From: Acidimicrobiales bacterium
Lineage (GTDB): Bacteria > Actinomycetota > Acidimicrobiia > Acidimicrobiales > MedAcidi-G1
Length of the DNA: 61,841 nt
Assembly (NCBI GenBank): GCA_029242745.1
Contig: JAQWTI010000030.1
Location: forward strand, 1-61,841
Reading direction: 5' to 3'
In this document: piece by piece, positions 25,125 through 33,288 of the stretch
How positions within the stretch are numbered: the first letter of the stretch is position 1
Layout: the number at the start of each line of letters is the position of its first letter
The notes under the pieces: generated by a model
Databases searched by the model: none
Told to the model about the DNA's origin: nothing
What the model saw: only the letters and a program-made list of their open reading frames with translations
Translations under genes and position numbers: made by a program

Positions 25125-26237
25125 ATGTCCTCCGCTTCCATCCAGTCCACCGCTCTAGTAATTGGCGGTACGGGCCCTACGGGGCCAGCCATCGTCCACG
25201 GCCTCGAAGCCCGGGGCTATGACGTAACCCTCTTTCATACCGGGCGCCACGAACTTGAAGAGGTAGCCCACGTAGAACACATCCATGGGGATCCTTTCTC
25301 GAACGAGGGCATCCGCTCCACCCTCGGCGAACGGACCTTTGATGTGGTAGTGGCCTGCTATGGACGCCTACGGACCATTGCCGAGTTGCTAGTTGGGCGC
25401 TGCGGACGGTTCGTGTCTGTTGGTGGCGCACCGGCCTACCGGGGCTATTTCGACCCAACCCGCTTTGACCCAATCGGCCTACCAGTACCCACTGGCGAAA
25501 ACGCCCCTCGGTCGAGCGAAGATGACGACGGTAAGAGTTATCGAGTGTCTCGTACTGAGGACCTACTCTTCAAACACCAGCCAGACGCAATCCACCTGCG
25601 GTATCCGTTTGTCTATGGGCCGCGCCAGGTTGCCCCACTGGACTGGTCAATTGTGCGCCGAGTGTTGGACGGTCGATCAGCCATAATCGTTCCTGAGGCC
25701 GGACTAATGGTTGAGACCCGGGTTTACAGCGTCAACGCAGCCCACGTGGTGCTCTGTGCAGTGGACACGCCAGCGGTGGCCGGCCAGTGCTTCAATGTCG
25801 GAGACGAAGAATCGTTGACTACCGCACAACGCATAGCACTGATCTGCGCTGAATTGGGCCATGAGATGGAGGTTGTCGGAATGCCAACTGGCTTAGCATC
25901 GCCAGCCCGACCACTAATGATGCAGGTCCAACCGGGCCACCGAGTTCTGGATCTGTCTGCTACCCGTGAAGTATTGGGCTACCGAGACGTAGTGCCGGCT
26001 CGGAAAGCGGTGAAGATCGCTGCTAGATGGCTTGCAGAGAATCCTCTCACGCCAAGCAGCACACAAGAGGGCGCCCTTGAGGACCCATTCGACTACTTCC
26101 GGGAGGACCGGCTACTGGACTGGTGGCGTTCCGCTACAGCCAATCCACCAGATCTTGGCTACCCCAATGAACCAGGTTTCGGCGCCTACTACAGCGGCCC
26201 TGGTACAAGCAGGAGCCGACCTGATACTCGTATCTAA
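25125..26237 (+). CDS. NAD-dependent epimerase/reductase family protein
   Basis: An extended short-chain dehydrogenase-like protein of ~370 residues. The nucleotide motif is VIGGTGPTGPAIV at the start. A catalytic Tyr-x3-Lys is not obvious: the expected area reads SYRVSRTEDLLF, with Arg/Thr in place of Lys, so enzymatic activity is uncertain. The C-terminal part resembles sugar-nucleotide epimerases and isoflavone-reductase-like proteins. TAAAGT sits eight nt before the ATG. It converges on the EamA gene with only four nt between stops. Confidence 0.8.
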   Translation: MSSASIQSTALVIGGTGPTGPAIVHGLEARGYDVTLFHTGRHELEEVAHVEHIHGDPFSNEGIRSTLGERTFDVVVACYGRLRTIAELLVGRCGRFVSVGGAPAYRGYFDPTRFDPIGLPVPTGENAPRSSEDDDGKSYRVSRTEDLLFKHQPDAIHLRYPFVYGPRQVAPLDWSIVRRVLDGRSAIIVPEAGLMVETRVYSVNAAHVVLCAVDTPAVAGQCFNVGDEESLTTAQRIALICAELGHEMEVVGMPTGLASPARPLMMQVQPGHRVLDLSATREVLGYRDVVPARKAVKIAARWLAENPLTPSSTQEGALEDPFDYFREDRLLDWWRSATANPPDLGYPNEPGFGAYYSGPGTSRSRPDTRI

Positions 26238-26241
26238 GCCC

Positions 26242-27120
26242 TCACTCTGCAGACACCAGTGGCCCTCTGCTCGTAGTCATCCATGCTCCACTCATAAGGA
26301 CCACTAAGCCGGCGATCTCGATAGGACCCACTGACTCACCAAGAACTGCCACACCGAGAACTGCTGCTACAACGGGCACCACATACGTCAGCGCCGACAT
26401 CCGCACTGGCCCTACCCGTCCGATAAGAGTGGCGGCAGCCACATAAGCGACACCCGTGCCACCAAAGCCGACCGCAACGTTTGACCCAAGTGCCGACCAC
26501 GCAAAGTCTGACCTAGTCAAGCCCACGACACCCCACGGAGTCGTTACCACCGTGGCCACCGTCAACACTCGTAACAGCACTGCTGGAGATCCATAACGAC
26601 GCTGCAACGGCCCAGCAATGTTCGCTGCCAGCCCATAACACGAGATAGCGACAAAAACTAGGAGGACCCCAAACAATCCGACACCGGTGCCTATCTCATC
26701 ACCAGTTGCTGTAGGAAGCCCAACCATGACAATGCCCACGAGGCCGATTAACACCCCAAGAACCTGAAGGCGGTGAGTCTGAACTCCGAATATTGCGGCG
26801 CCAGCAAGCAGAGTCATGACCGGCATGCCGCCATTAAGCATCCCAGCGATTGAGGAGTCGATCCATGTCTGGGCCAATGGAAACAACGACAATGGGACAG
26901 CCATCCACAACAATCCCAATAAACCAATCTGAGGCAGGTCACTTCGATCTATTTTGCGCCATGCGCTAGGAACCGCGCCCAGAAATAAAAGGCCAAGGAT
27001 TGGCCGCAACCAAGCGACCAATCCTGGGTGTTCAACTCGCAGAGCCACGTCCATAAACAAGAACGACGAGCCCCAGATACCAGCCGCTAAGAATAGAAGC
27101 AACCAATCGAAGCTCCGCAT
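26242..27120 (-). CDS. EamA/DMT-superfamily transporter
   Basis: A 292-residue protein with ten predicted hydrophobic segments in two EamA repeats (first around LLLFLAAGIWGSSFLFMDVA, second starting GLFGVLLVFVAISCYG). Such permeases export metabolites, often amino acids, but the substrate cannot be inferred. I start at the ATG at 27120, with AAGGGG eight nt upstream, rather than at a GTG 17 codons earlier. The gap to the aquaporin gene upstream (27121-27378) shows no gene. Confidence 0.88.
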   Translation of the reverse strand: MRSFDWLLLFLAAGIWGSSFLFMDVALRVEHPGLVAWLRPILGLLFLGAVPSAWRKIDRSDLPQIGLLGLLWMAVPLSLFPLAQTWIDSSIAGMLNGGMPVMTLLAGAAIFGVQTHRLQVLGVLIGLVGIVMVGLPTATGDEIGTGVGLFGVLLVFVAISCYGLAANIAGPLQRRYGSPAVLLRVLTVATVVTTPWGVVGLTRSDFAWSALGSNVAVGFGGTGVAYVAAATLIGRVGPVRMSALTYVVPVVAAVLGVAVLGESVGPIEIAGLVVLMSGAWMTTSRGPLVSAE

Positions 27121-27378
27121 AGGGACCCCTTCAGCCACCCCTGTCCCCTTGGTCCAGCCCTGGTTGGTCACCGCCGCACGATACTGGCAGGCCCAACCCA
27201 GACCATTTTTGAGGTTCTTACAGAACTAAGAACTGATTCCGAACCTGAATCGACTAGTTCCGGAAGACGGATCTCACTCACCCGTGAATGGTCCAGCACT
27301 CGAGGTTTACTGCTTCTTTGAGGTCAAGCCCAAGGCTCCACAAAGACCATGTGGACCAGGTTGCATCACATCTGGCAA

Positions 27379-28059
27379 TTAAGTCTCGAAAGATTCTGTA
27401 CTGGACGGAAAGAGTGCTCGCACAAGGACCACCGCCATACCTACCCCAGCCAGTTGCATCAATACGAACATTGGCGCACTCGAAGGTTCAATACCAGTAA
27501 AGGTGTCGCTCAACGTCCGTCCCACAGTCACTGCTGGATTGGCGAAACTTGTCGACGAAGTGAAGTAGTACGCCCCACCTATATAAGCAGCCACCACGTA
27601 CGGAAGATGTGACGCTCGTCCCGTCCGGATGAGAGCAAAAACAACCAACAGAAGGCCAACGGTGGCTATAAGCTCGGCCAACCAGAGGTTTGTACCAGTT
27701 CGAGTCGTACCCGACCATGAAACCGCATCAAGATTGAACATTAGGTTGGCCAAAATGGTGCCAACCACTGCGCCGGCGACTTGAACAGTGACAATCGGAG
27801 CAACGTCACGCCCTGCCCGATGGCCAAGAGACCATGCAGCAATAGTCACGGCTGGATTGATGTCAGCGGAGATGGTGCCGAACGTAGCAATTACAGCAAC
27901 CAGCACCCCAGCGGTAGCCACTGAGTTCTGGAACAGTTGCAGTCCAATATCGTCAGGGCTTAGTTCGGCGGCCATAATCCCGGAGCCGACCACCCCGATG
28001 AGCAACAGCGCTGATCCAAGCCCTTCGGCTAGCAGCACCCGCGCGTTCCATTTCACCAC
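27379..28059 (-). CDS. MIP-family channel (aquaporin-like)
   Basis: A 226-residue channel of the major intrinsic protein family. Both half-helix motifs are present: INPAVTIAAW in the first repeat and FANPAVTVGRTL in the second, with the selectivity-filter Arg in the second. It is at the short end of the family. It lies 21 nt downstream of cimA on the same strand, so it may be expressed with the branched-chain amino acid operon; whether it conducts water, glycerol or metalloid acids is unknown. AAGGA precedes the GTG start. Confidence 0.9.
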   Translation of the reverse strand: MVKWNARVLLAEGLGSALLLIGVVGSGIMAAELSPDDIGLQLFQNSVATAGVLVAVIATFGTISADINPAVTIAAWSLGHRAGRDVAPIVTVQVAGAVVGTILANLMFNLDAVSWSGTTRTGTNLWLAELIATVGLLLVVFALIRTGRASHLPYVVAAYIGGAYYFTSSTSFANPAVTVGRTLSDTFTGIEPSSAPMFVLMQLAGVGMAVVLVRALFPSSTESFET

Positions 28060-28080
28060 AGGATCCTTGTATCTCCGAAG

Positions 28081-29715
28081 TCAGGCCGGGGTGTGGAATA
28101 AGCCGTAGACAAGCGAGTCAACCAAAGCCTGCCACGCTGCCTCAATGATGTTCTCTGACACACCAATAGTTGTCCACGTATGCTCCCCGTTGGTGGTGTC
28201 AATGAGCACTCGTGTTACCGCCCCGGTGCCCTGACGGGTTTCCAAAACACGCACCTTGAAATCTGTCAAGTGAATGCGGTCTAGTTGTGGATGGCGTCCA
28301 CCAAGCGCCGACCGCAACGCTGCATCTAGTGCGTTTACCGGTCCGTTTCCTCCGCCTGTGGCAACTACACGCTCACTGTCCACATAAAGCGTGACCGAAG
28401 CCTGCGTCTCGACCTCGACTGCAACCTCATTCCATGCCCGACTGCCGCTCCCCGAGTGATGTCCAACCTCTACTGCGAACGATTCCAATTCAAAATAGTC
28501 ATGCGTCCAGCCAGCAGCCGCTCGCATCAACAGTTCGAGGGAGGCGTCAGCAGCCTCAAAGTGGTAGCCGGCGTACTCGAGTTCCTTGAGAGTCTCAACT
28601 ATCTCCCCCAAGGTGGCACCGTCCAAAGCGATCCCCAACTGGGAAGCTTTGAGTTCGATGGTGGACCGCCCAGACATCTCCGAGACAAGAAACCGTGTCC
28701 CGTTGCCAACGAGCTCAGGGTCCACGTGTTCATACGCGTCTCGGCGGCGGGCAATAGCACTCGTGTGGAGGCCAGCCTTATGGGCGAAAGCCGTAGCCCC
28801 TGCGTAGGGCTGCTGCGGGTTGGCGGCGAAGTTAACTAATTCAGCGACGTGGTGGGCGACAGAGGTCAGTTCAACAAGACAACCCTCTGGCAGCGTCTCA
28901 ACCCCCATCTTCAGGGTGAGGTTGGCAATGATCGGCACGAGGTCGCAGTTCCCGACCCTCTCGCCATAACCGTTGATGGTCCCCTGCACATGAGTAGCGC
29001 CGGCAACCACGCTGGCCAGAGCATTAGCTACACCACAACCAGCGTCGTTGTGGAGATGAACCCCTACCTCGCATTCCACAGCGGCCATCACATCGCGCAC
29101 TGTGGCTTCAACTTGGCCCGGCAGCGAGCCGCCGTTGGTGTCGCAGAGCACAAGGCAGTCGGCTCCTGCCTCAGCTGCGCTGGTCAAGACTTCCAGCGAA
29201 AATTCCGGATTGTCGGCGTAGCCGTCGAAAAAGTGTTCAGCATCGAAAAAGACTTTGCGTCCATGAGTCTTCAAGTGACGGACCGAATCAGCGACCATAG
29301 CCACACCCTCATTGAGATCGGTCCGCAATGCCTCAGTCACGTGGTACGCAGATGCCTTGCCCACGATGCACACTGTGTCAGTTCCAGCGTCAAGCAAATT
29401 GGCCAACGTGGCATCACTCTCAACTTCCCCACCTACGCGACGCGTTGATCCGAAGGCCACCAACGTTGAGTGTTTGAGGTTTAATTCAACCTGAGCTCGT
29501 TGAAAAAATTCGATGTCTTTTGGATTGGCCCCCGGCCAACCACCCTCGATGTAGTGCACACCTAAGCGGTCTAGTTGACCAGCGATTCGCAGCTTATCAT
29601 CGACGGTTAGTGAGATGCCTTCCAACTGGGCTCCGTCGCGCAGTGTGGTGTCGTAGATCTCGACCCGTGGCGGCAGGCTAGGTGTGAGATCAGGGTTAGG
29701 CGCCCACATGCTCAT
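28081..29715 (-). CDS. cimA: (R)-citramalate synthase CimA
   Basis: CimA condenses pyruvate and acetyl-CoA to citramalate, giving a threonine-independent route to isoleucine. Motifs are YDTTLRDGAQLEG near the N-terminus, HLHNDAGCGVAN (metal site) and NGYGERVGNCDL. A LeuA-type allosteric dimer domain fills the last ~130 residues. The length (~544) and the GGWPGANPKD segment favour CimA over 2-isopropylmalate or homocitrate synthase. The ATG at 29715 has GGAG upstream and overlaps the end of ilvE by 20 nt. Confidence 0.92.
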   Translation of the reverse strand: MSMWAPNPDLTPSLPPRVEIYDTTLRDGAQLEGISLTVDDKLRIAGQLDRLGVHYIEGGWPGANPKDIEFFQRAQVELNLKHSTLVAFGSTRRVGGEVESDATLANLLDAGTDTVCIVGKASAYHVTEALRTDLNEGVAMVADSVRHLKTHGRKVFFDAEHFFDGYADNPEFSLEVLTSAAEAGADCLVLCDTNGGSLPGQVEATVRDVMAAVECEVGVHLHNDAGCGVANALASVVAGATHVQGTINGYGERVGNCDLVPIIANLTLKMGVETLPEGCLVELTSVAHHVAELVNFAANPQQPYAGATAFAHKAGLHTSAIARRRDAYEHVDPELVGNGTRFLVSEMSGRSTIELKASQLGIALDGATLGEIVETLKELEYAGYHFEAADASLELLMRAAAGWTHDYFELESFAVEVGHHSGSGSRAWNEVAVEVETQASVTLYVDSERVVATGGGNGPVNALDAALRSALGGRHPQLDRIHLTDFKVRVLETRQGTGAVTRVLIDTTNGEHTWTTIGVSENIIEAAWQALVDSLVYGLFHTPA

Positions 29716-30616
29716 TCCACTCCGCGTATTCTGGGCGCTCCCCACGGACAGCTTCGAAGAAGATCTCCTGAATCCGACTAGTCACCGGACCGGGCGCGCC
29801 GATGACCCGGTCATCAACCGCTCGGATCGGTACAACTTCCGCTGCAGTGCCGGACAAAAACGCCTCATCGGCGGTGTATAAGTCGCTGCGCAGAATATTG
29901 CCTTCAACATAAGGAATGTCTAGATCGTCAGCGATCCGGTGAATAGAACTCTGAGTAATGCCCTCCAGCGCTCCCGCGCTTGCGGGGGGTGTGATGATTC
30001 CTCCGTCACGGACGATAAACAAGTTCTCTCCGGTGCACTCGGAGACGTAGCCTTGCGGCGACAACAAGATGGCCTCGTCATAACCAGCCTTGACTGCCTG
30101 GACCTTCGCCATCTGCGAGTTCACATAATGCCCAACACCCTTAGCGGCTGGGGGCATCGCATTTGGATCATGCCGCTGCCATGACGAGATCATCAGATCT
30201 ACGCCCTTAGACAAACCCTCGTCACCCAAATAGGTCCCCCAGGGCCAAGTAGCGATGGAAACGTCAACATCACACGACAACGGGTTGAGGCCCATCTCGC
30301 CGTAACCAAGGTAGACAAGCGGCCGGATATAGCAAGACTGGTGACCGTTAATCCGGACAGTTTCAAGTGTGCCAGCCACCAGATCATCAACGGTGTAGGG
30401 AATTTCAAGAAAGAGAATCTTCGCCGAGCGAAATAACCGCTCTATGTGCTCACGCAGGCGAAATACAGCTGGCCCACTGGCAGTCTCATAGGCGCGTATA
30501 CCCTCAAACACGCCATTTCCGTAGTGCAGTGTGTGAGTCAGGACGTGGACCGTGGCGTCGTCCCAATTAACAAGCTCACCGTTCATCCAGATCTTGGACG
30601 ACTTCTCGATCGCCAT
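29696..30616 (-). CDS. ilvE: Branched-chain amino acid aminotransferase
   Basis: A PLP enzyme of fold type IV that makes leucine, isoleucine and valine from their keto acids. The 306-residue protein has LHYGNGVFEGIRAY, IRPLVYLGYGEMG, the PLP-lysine region PAAKGVGHYVNS, and GYVSECTGENLF. AGAGAAGAGG precedes the ATG. It is placed between leuB and cimA, all on one strand, giving a compact unit that covers all three branched-chain products. Confidence 0.96.
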   Translation of the reverse strand: MAIEKSSKIWMNGELVNWDDATVHVLTHTLHYGNGVFEGIRAYETASGPAVFRLREHIERLFRSAKILFLEIPYTVDDLVAGTLETVRINGHQSCYIRPLVYLGYGEMGLNPLSCDVDVSIATWPWGTYLGDEGLSKGVDLMISSWQRHDPNAMPPAAKGVGHYVNSQMAKVQAVKAGYDEAILLSPQGYVSECTGENLFIVRDGGIITPPASAGALEGITQSSIHRIADDLDIPYVEGNILRSDLYTADEAFLSGTAAEVVPIRAVDDRVIGAPGPVTSRIQEIFFEAVRGERPEYAEWNEHVGA

Positions 30617-30694
30617 GTCCTTACCTCTTCTCTGGGTTTCGTTCGTAGATCGTTCGGTATCGGTCGGTCTCAGACAACTCGGAGATATCTCAAC

Positions 30695-31675
30695 TCAAGT
30701 CAGCAGGCCGGCAACAGTGTCCCCTATGGCCACCGTGCCCTCAACATCAGTTGAAGGGTCGGCGCAGGCGGCGACGACCCGGGCAGCGGCATTGGACTCT
30801 CCCAAGAAGTCCAGCATCATGGCACCAGAAAGAATGGCCGCTTTCGGATTGGCGATGCCCTGTCCAGCGATATCAGGCGCTGAGCCATGGACCGGTTCGA
30901 ACATCGACGGCCCCGTACGTTCGGGGTTCAGATTGGCTGAAGAGGCCAGTCCAATTCCGCCTGACACCGCCCCACCGAGATCGGTGAGGATGTCACCAAA
31001 AAGGTTGTCGGTAACAATGACATCGTATTGTTGTGGTGACTGCACAAAGTAAATACAAGCAGCATCGACATGGTTGTAGGCCGTTGCCACATCGGGGTAG
31101 TCCCTAGCCACCTCGTTAAAAGTGCGCTCCCAGAGGTCCCCAGAAAACGTGAGCACATTGGTCTTGTGGACCAACGTCAGATGTCGGCGCCGAGTCATCG
31201 CAAGGTCAAAGGCGAAACGGACGGCCCGCTCAACTCCGTAACGGGTGTTAACGGAACCTTGAGTGGCAATCTCGTGTGGTGTGCCACGCCGTAGAGAGCC
31301 CCCTTCCCCGGCATAAGACCCTTCAGTGTTCTCGCGCACCACTCGGAAATCAATTTCCTCAGCAGCGAGCACAAACGGCCGAAGGTTGATGTACAGATCA
31401 AGGGCAAAACGCATCTTGAGCAATAGGCCGCGCTCAATCAACCCCGGTGGTACCTCGGGGGTACCCACTGCACCGAGGTACAAGGCATCAAGCCCCCGCC
31501 ATTCGTCAAGAATCTCATCTGGCAGCACAGTTCCATCCCGGCCATAACGGTCGCCACCTAGGTCGTATTCAACAGTGTCGAAAGTAACACCCGAAGCCTT
31601 TATAACCTTTAAGCCTTCGGCGATGACCTCGGGGCCGATGCCGTCGCCGCCGACTATGCCGATGCGGTACGCCAT
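30695..31675 (-). CDS. leuB: 3-isopropylmalate dehydrogenase
   Basis: LeuB oxidatively decarboxylates 3-isopropylmalate in leucine synthesis. The 326-residue protein has [22 protein letters not shown], the metal-binding [13 protein letters not shown] and [14 protein letters not shown]. Sequence such as [11 protein letters not shown] fits actinobacterial LeuB rather than isocitrate or tartrate dehydrogenase. The ATG at 31675 has AGGAG eight nt upstream; an in-frame ATG 24 codons earlier falls inside the leader hairpin and is rejected. leuA, leuC and leuD are not in the window. Expression is probably controlled by the leader attenuator described separately. Confidence 0.94.
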   Translation of the reverse strand: MAYRIGIVGGDGIGPEVIAEGLKVIKASGVTFDTVEYDLGGDRYGRDGTVLPDEILDEWRGLDALYLGAVGTPEVPPGLIERGLLLKMRFALDLYINLRPFVLAAEEIDFRVVRENTEGSYAGEGGSLRRGTPHEIATQGSVNTRYGVERAVRFAFDLAMTRRRHLTLVHKTNVLTFSGDLWERTFNEVARDYPDVATAYNHVDAACIYFVQSPQQYDVIVTDNLFGDILTDLGGAVSGGIGLASSANLNPERTGPSMFEPVHGSAPDIAGQGIANPKAAILSGAMMLDFLGESNAAARVVAACADPSTDVEGTVAIGDTVAGLLT

Positions 31676-31708
31676 GGTAAATCTCCTGCGAGAAGTGGGT
31701 GAGGAACG

Positions 31709-31734
31709 AAAAAACCGCCCACCAAAGTGGACGG
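31709..31734 (-). terminator. Intrinsic terminator in leuB leader (candidate attenuator)
   Basis: On the minus strand CCGTCCAC pairs with GTGGGCGG (eight pairs, one G-U) around a four-nt loop, followed at once by TTTTTT. It sits 34 nt before the leuB ATG and downstream of the leader ORF. Since greA diverges upstream, nothing but the leuB transcript would read it, so it must act within the leuB leader. Confidence 0.7.
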
Positions 31735-31738
31735 GTGA

Positions 31739-31763
31739 AGCGCACATCAGCGTGGTGTGCGCT
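31739..31763 (-). promoter_or_regulatory. Leader hairpin overlapping the end of the leader ORF
   Basis: AGCGCACA and TGTGCGCT form a perfect eight-bp stem with a nine-nt loop. Its 5' arm begins within the stop codon of the leader ORF, so a ribosome paused at the last Ile-Val-Ile-Leu codons would cover it. It lies four nt before the terminator stem. Confidence 0.6.
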
Positions 31764-31797
31764 ACAGAATAACTATCACCCTGGTACGGTCGTTCAC
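31762..31797 (-). CDS. Candidate branched-chain leader peptide (11 aa)
   Basis: The ORF GTG-AAC-GAC-CGT-ACC-AGG-GTG-ATA-GTT-ATT-CTG-TAG encodes [11 protein letters not shown]. The last five residues are Val-Ile-Val-Ile-Leu, all branched-chain amino acids, the very products of the downstream leuB-ilvE-cimA operon. ATA is a rare codon in this sequence. There is no Shine-Dalgarno, but TACACT lies seven nt before the GTG, so it may be translated from a leaderless transcript. It is followed immediately by a hairpin and an intrinsic terminator. By established knowledge this is the layout of a transcription attenuator; that this one works is inference. Confidence 0.65.
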   Translation of the reverse strand: MNDRTRVIVIL

Positions 31798-31804
31798 GAA
31801 ATCA

Positions 31805-31835
31805 AGTGTACCGCTCCAAGGTCAGAGCGGGTCAA
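31805..31835 (-). promoter_or_regulatory. Candidate promoter of leuB operon
   Basis: TTGACC (31830-31835) and TACACT (31805-31810) are separated by 19 nt on the minus strand. Seven nt after the -10 is the GTG of the leader peptide. The -35 matches the consensus at five of six positions. Confidence 0.55.
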
Positions 31836-31895
31836 GCGAGTTTCAGAGGTACAGGCCGAGGCCACCGATGTGACCGGACACCTCTGCCCCTTGGC

Positions 31896-31901
31896 TACCC
31901 T
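31896..31901 (+). promoter_or_regulatory. Candidate leaderless -10 box of greA (TACCCT)
   Basis: TACCCT is followed by CGTGAG and the greA ATG at 31908. The spacing is six nt. Confidence 0.45.
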
Positions 31902-31907
31902 CGTGAG

Positions 31908-32381
31908 ATGGCAGACGCCCATCAACTCTCTCAGGAAGCACACGACCGGCTCGCTGCCGAGTTTGAAGATCTCACGACTCGGGGACGAATCGACATCGCT
32001 CGCAAGATCGAAACAGCACGGGAACTCGGCGACCTCTCCGAGAATGGTGATTACCACGCAGCCAAGGAAGAACAAGGGAAAATGGAGGGGAGAATTCTCC
32101 ATCTTGAGAGCATCTTGGAAAAAGCCGAGATTGTCGAACTCTCACCCGGCAACACCGGTGTAGTAGTCCCAGGAAACATCGTTGCCGTTATTTACGAGGG
32201 CGATGAAGAGCCTGAGCGAATGCTCGTCGGTTCAATTGAAGAAAAGCGCGACGACGTGCTCGTTGTTTCACCCCGGTCGCCCCTCGGCGAAGCCCTTTTG
32301 GGATCAAGGGTGGGTGAATCCGTGTTGTTTGAGGCTCCGGGCGGCGTATTGGCCGTCAAAGTTATAGCTATCGAGGGATGA
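31908..32381 (+). CDS. greA: Transcription elongation factor GreA
   Basis: GreA rescues backtracked RNA polymerase by stimulating transcript cleavage. The 157-residue protein has the coiled-coil N-terminal domain with the family signature ARELGDLSENGDYHAAKEEQ, including the two acidic residues at the coil tip (Asp-Leu-Ser-Glu), and a C-terminal FKBP-like domain ending SVLFEAPGG. The ATG at 31908 is the only sensible start; the frame is open upstream. The stop overlaps the hydrolase start (ATGA), so the two genes are coupled. It is divergent from the leuB operon. Confidence 0.96.
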   Translation: MADAHQLSQEAHDRLAAEFEDLTTRGRIDIARKIETARELGDLSENGDYHAAKEEQGKMEGRILHLESILEKAEIVELSPGNTGVVVPGNIVAVIYEGDEEPERMLVGSIEEKRDDVLVVSPRSPLGEALLGSRVGESVLFEAPGGVLAVKVIAIEG

Positions 32382-33268
32382 TCACTGATCCATTGGTCGA
32401 TGCCCCACCCTGGCGATACGTTGATCTCCCCAATCTTGGAACACTAGAAGTACGCGATTCCGGTCCGGCGGGTGGACCGACAGATCAACCTGTTGTCCTA
32501 CTGCTCCATGGATGGACGGCCAGCGCCGACCTCAACTGGTGTCGCACCTACGGGCCGCTGGCCGAGCGGGCTCGGATCGTGACTTGGGACCAACGCGGCC
32601 ACGGTGCCCGGGGGCTTCGTACAGGTGCAACAACACGAATAAGAGATTTAGCCGACGACGCTGCAGTCATAGCCCGAGCGCTGGATATCGATCGTGCAGT
32701 GTTGGTCGGCTATTCGATGGGTGGCGCTGTCGCCCAGACCATATGGAAACGCCACCCTCAGTTGGTGCGTGGCCTCATTCTGGGAGCCACTGCAGCGCGG
32801 TTCGCTGTCGATGAACAACAACGAAAAGATTTCTCTCTAATCGGACGCTGGGTACGACCATCCCGCCAACTGGAAGCTGCGGGCTGCGGGAACCTGGCCT
32901 GGCGAGCTGCCCGTTGGTTCAGCGACCGGCAAACTGGAGGAACCCCGACTACCGGCGACAAAGCCTTCGACAAGTGGGCTTGGGACGAAGTTCGCTCAGG
33001 GCTGTTGTCTCGCGTGCTAACTGTTGGCCACGATTTGGGTGGATTCGACTCCACTGGGTGGCTGGGTGAGATAGACGTTCCCCATGCCGTTCTGGTCTGC
33101 ACCGAGGACGACGTCGTGCCCACTGTTCGCCAGAATGAGTTGGTCGAAACTCTTCGCTCACCGTCGGTCTACAAGATGGCTACCGACCACTCAGCCTGTG
33201 TGTCCCAACCCGACCTTTTCGTTCCAACCCTTCTTTCCGCACTCGACCAAATAACTCTCACCGGATAA
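32378..33268 (+). CDS. Alpha/beta-fold hydrolase
   Basis: A 296-residue alpha/beta hydrolase. The oxyanion region is LLLHGWTASADLNW, the nucleophile elbow is VGYSMGGAVAQ (Ser), the acid is Asp in VCTEDDVVP, and the catalytic His is in ATDHSACV. There is no lid insertion that points to a specific substrate, so esterase, lipase or C-C hydrolase activity are all possible. It overlaps greA by four nt (ATGA) and converges on the next gene with a 20-nt gap. Confidence 0.88.
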   Translation: MITDPLVDAPPWRYVDLPNLGTLEVRDSGPAGGPTDQPVVLLLHGWTASADLNWCRTYGPLAERARIVTWDQRGHGARGLRTGATTRIRDLADDAAVIARALDIDRAVLVGYSMGGAVAQTIWKRHPQLVRGLILGATAARFAVDEQQRKDFSLIGRWVRPSRQLEAAGCGNLAWRAARWFSDRQTGGTPTTGDKAFDKWAWDEVRSGLLSRVLTVGHDLGGFDSTGWLGEIDVPHAVLVCTEDDVVPTVRQNELVETLRSPSVYKMATDHSACVSQPDLFVPTLLSALDQITLTG

Positions 33269-33288
33269 GCACAGTCGGCAAACAGCTG

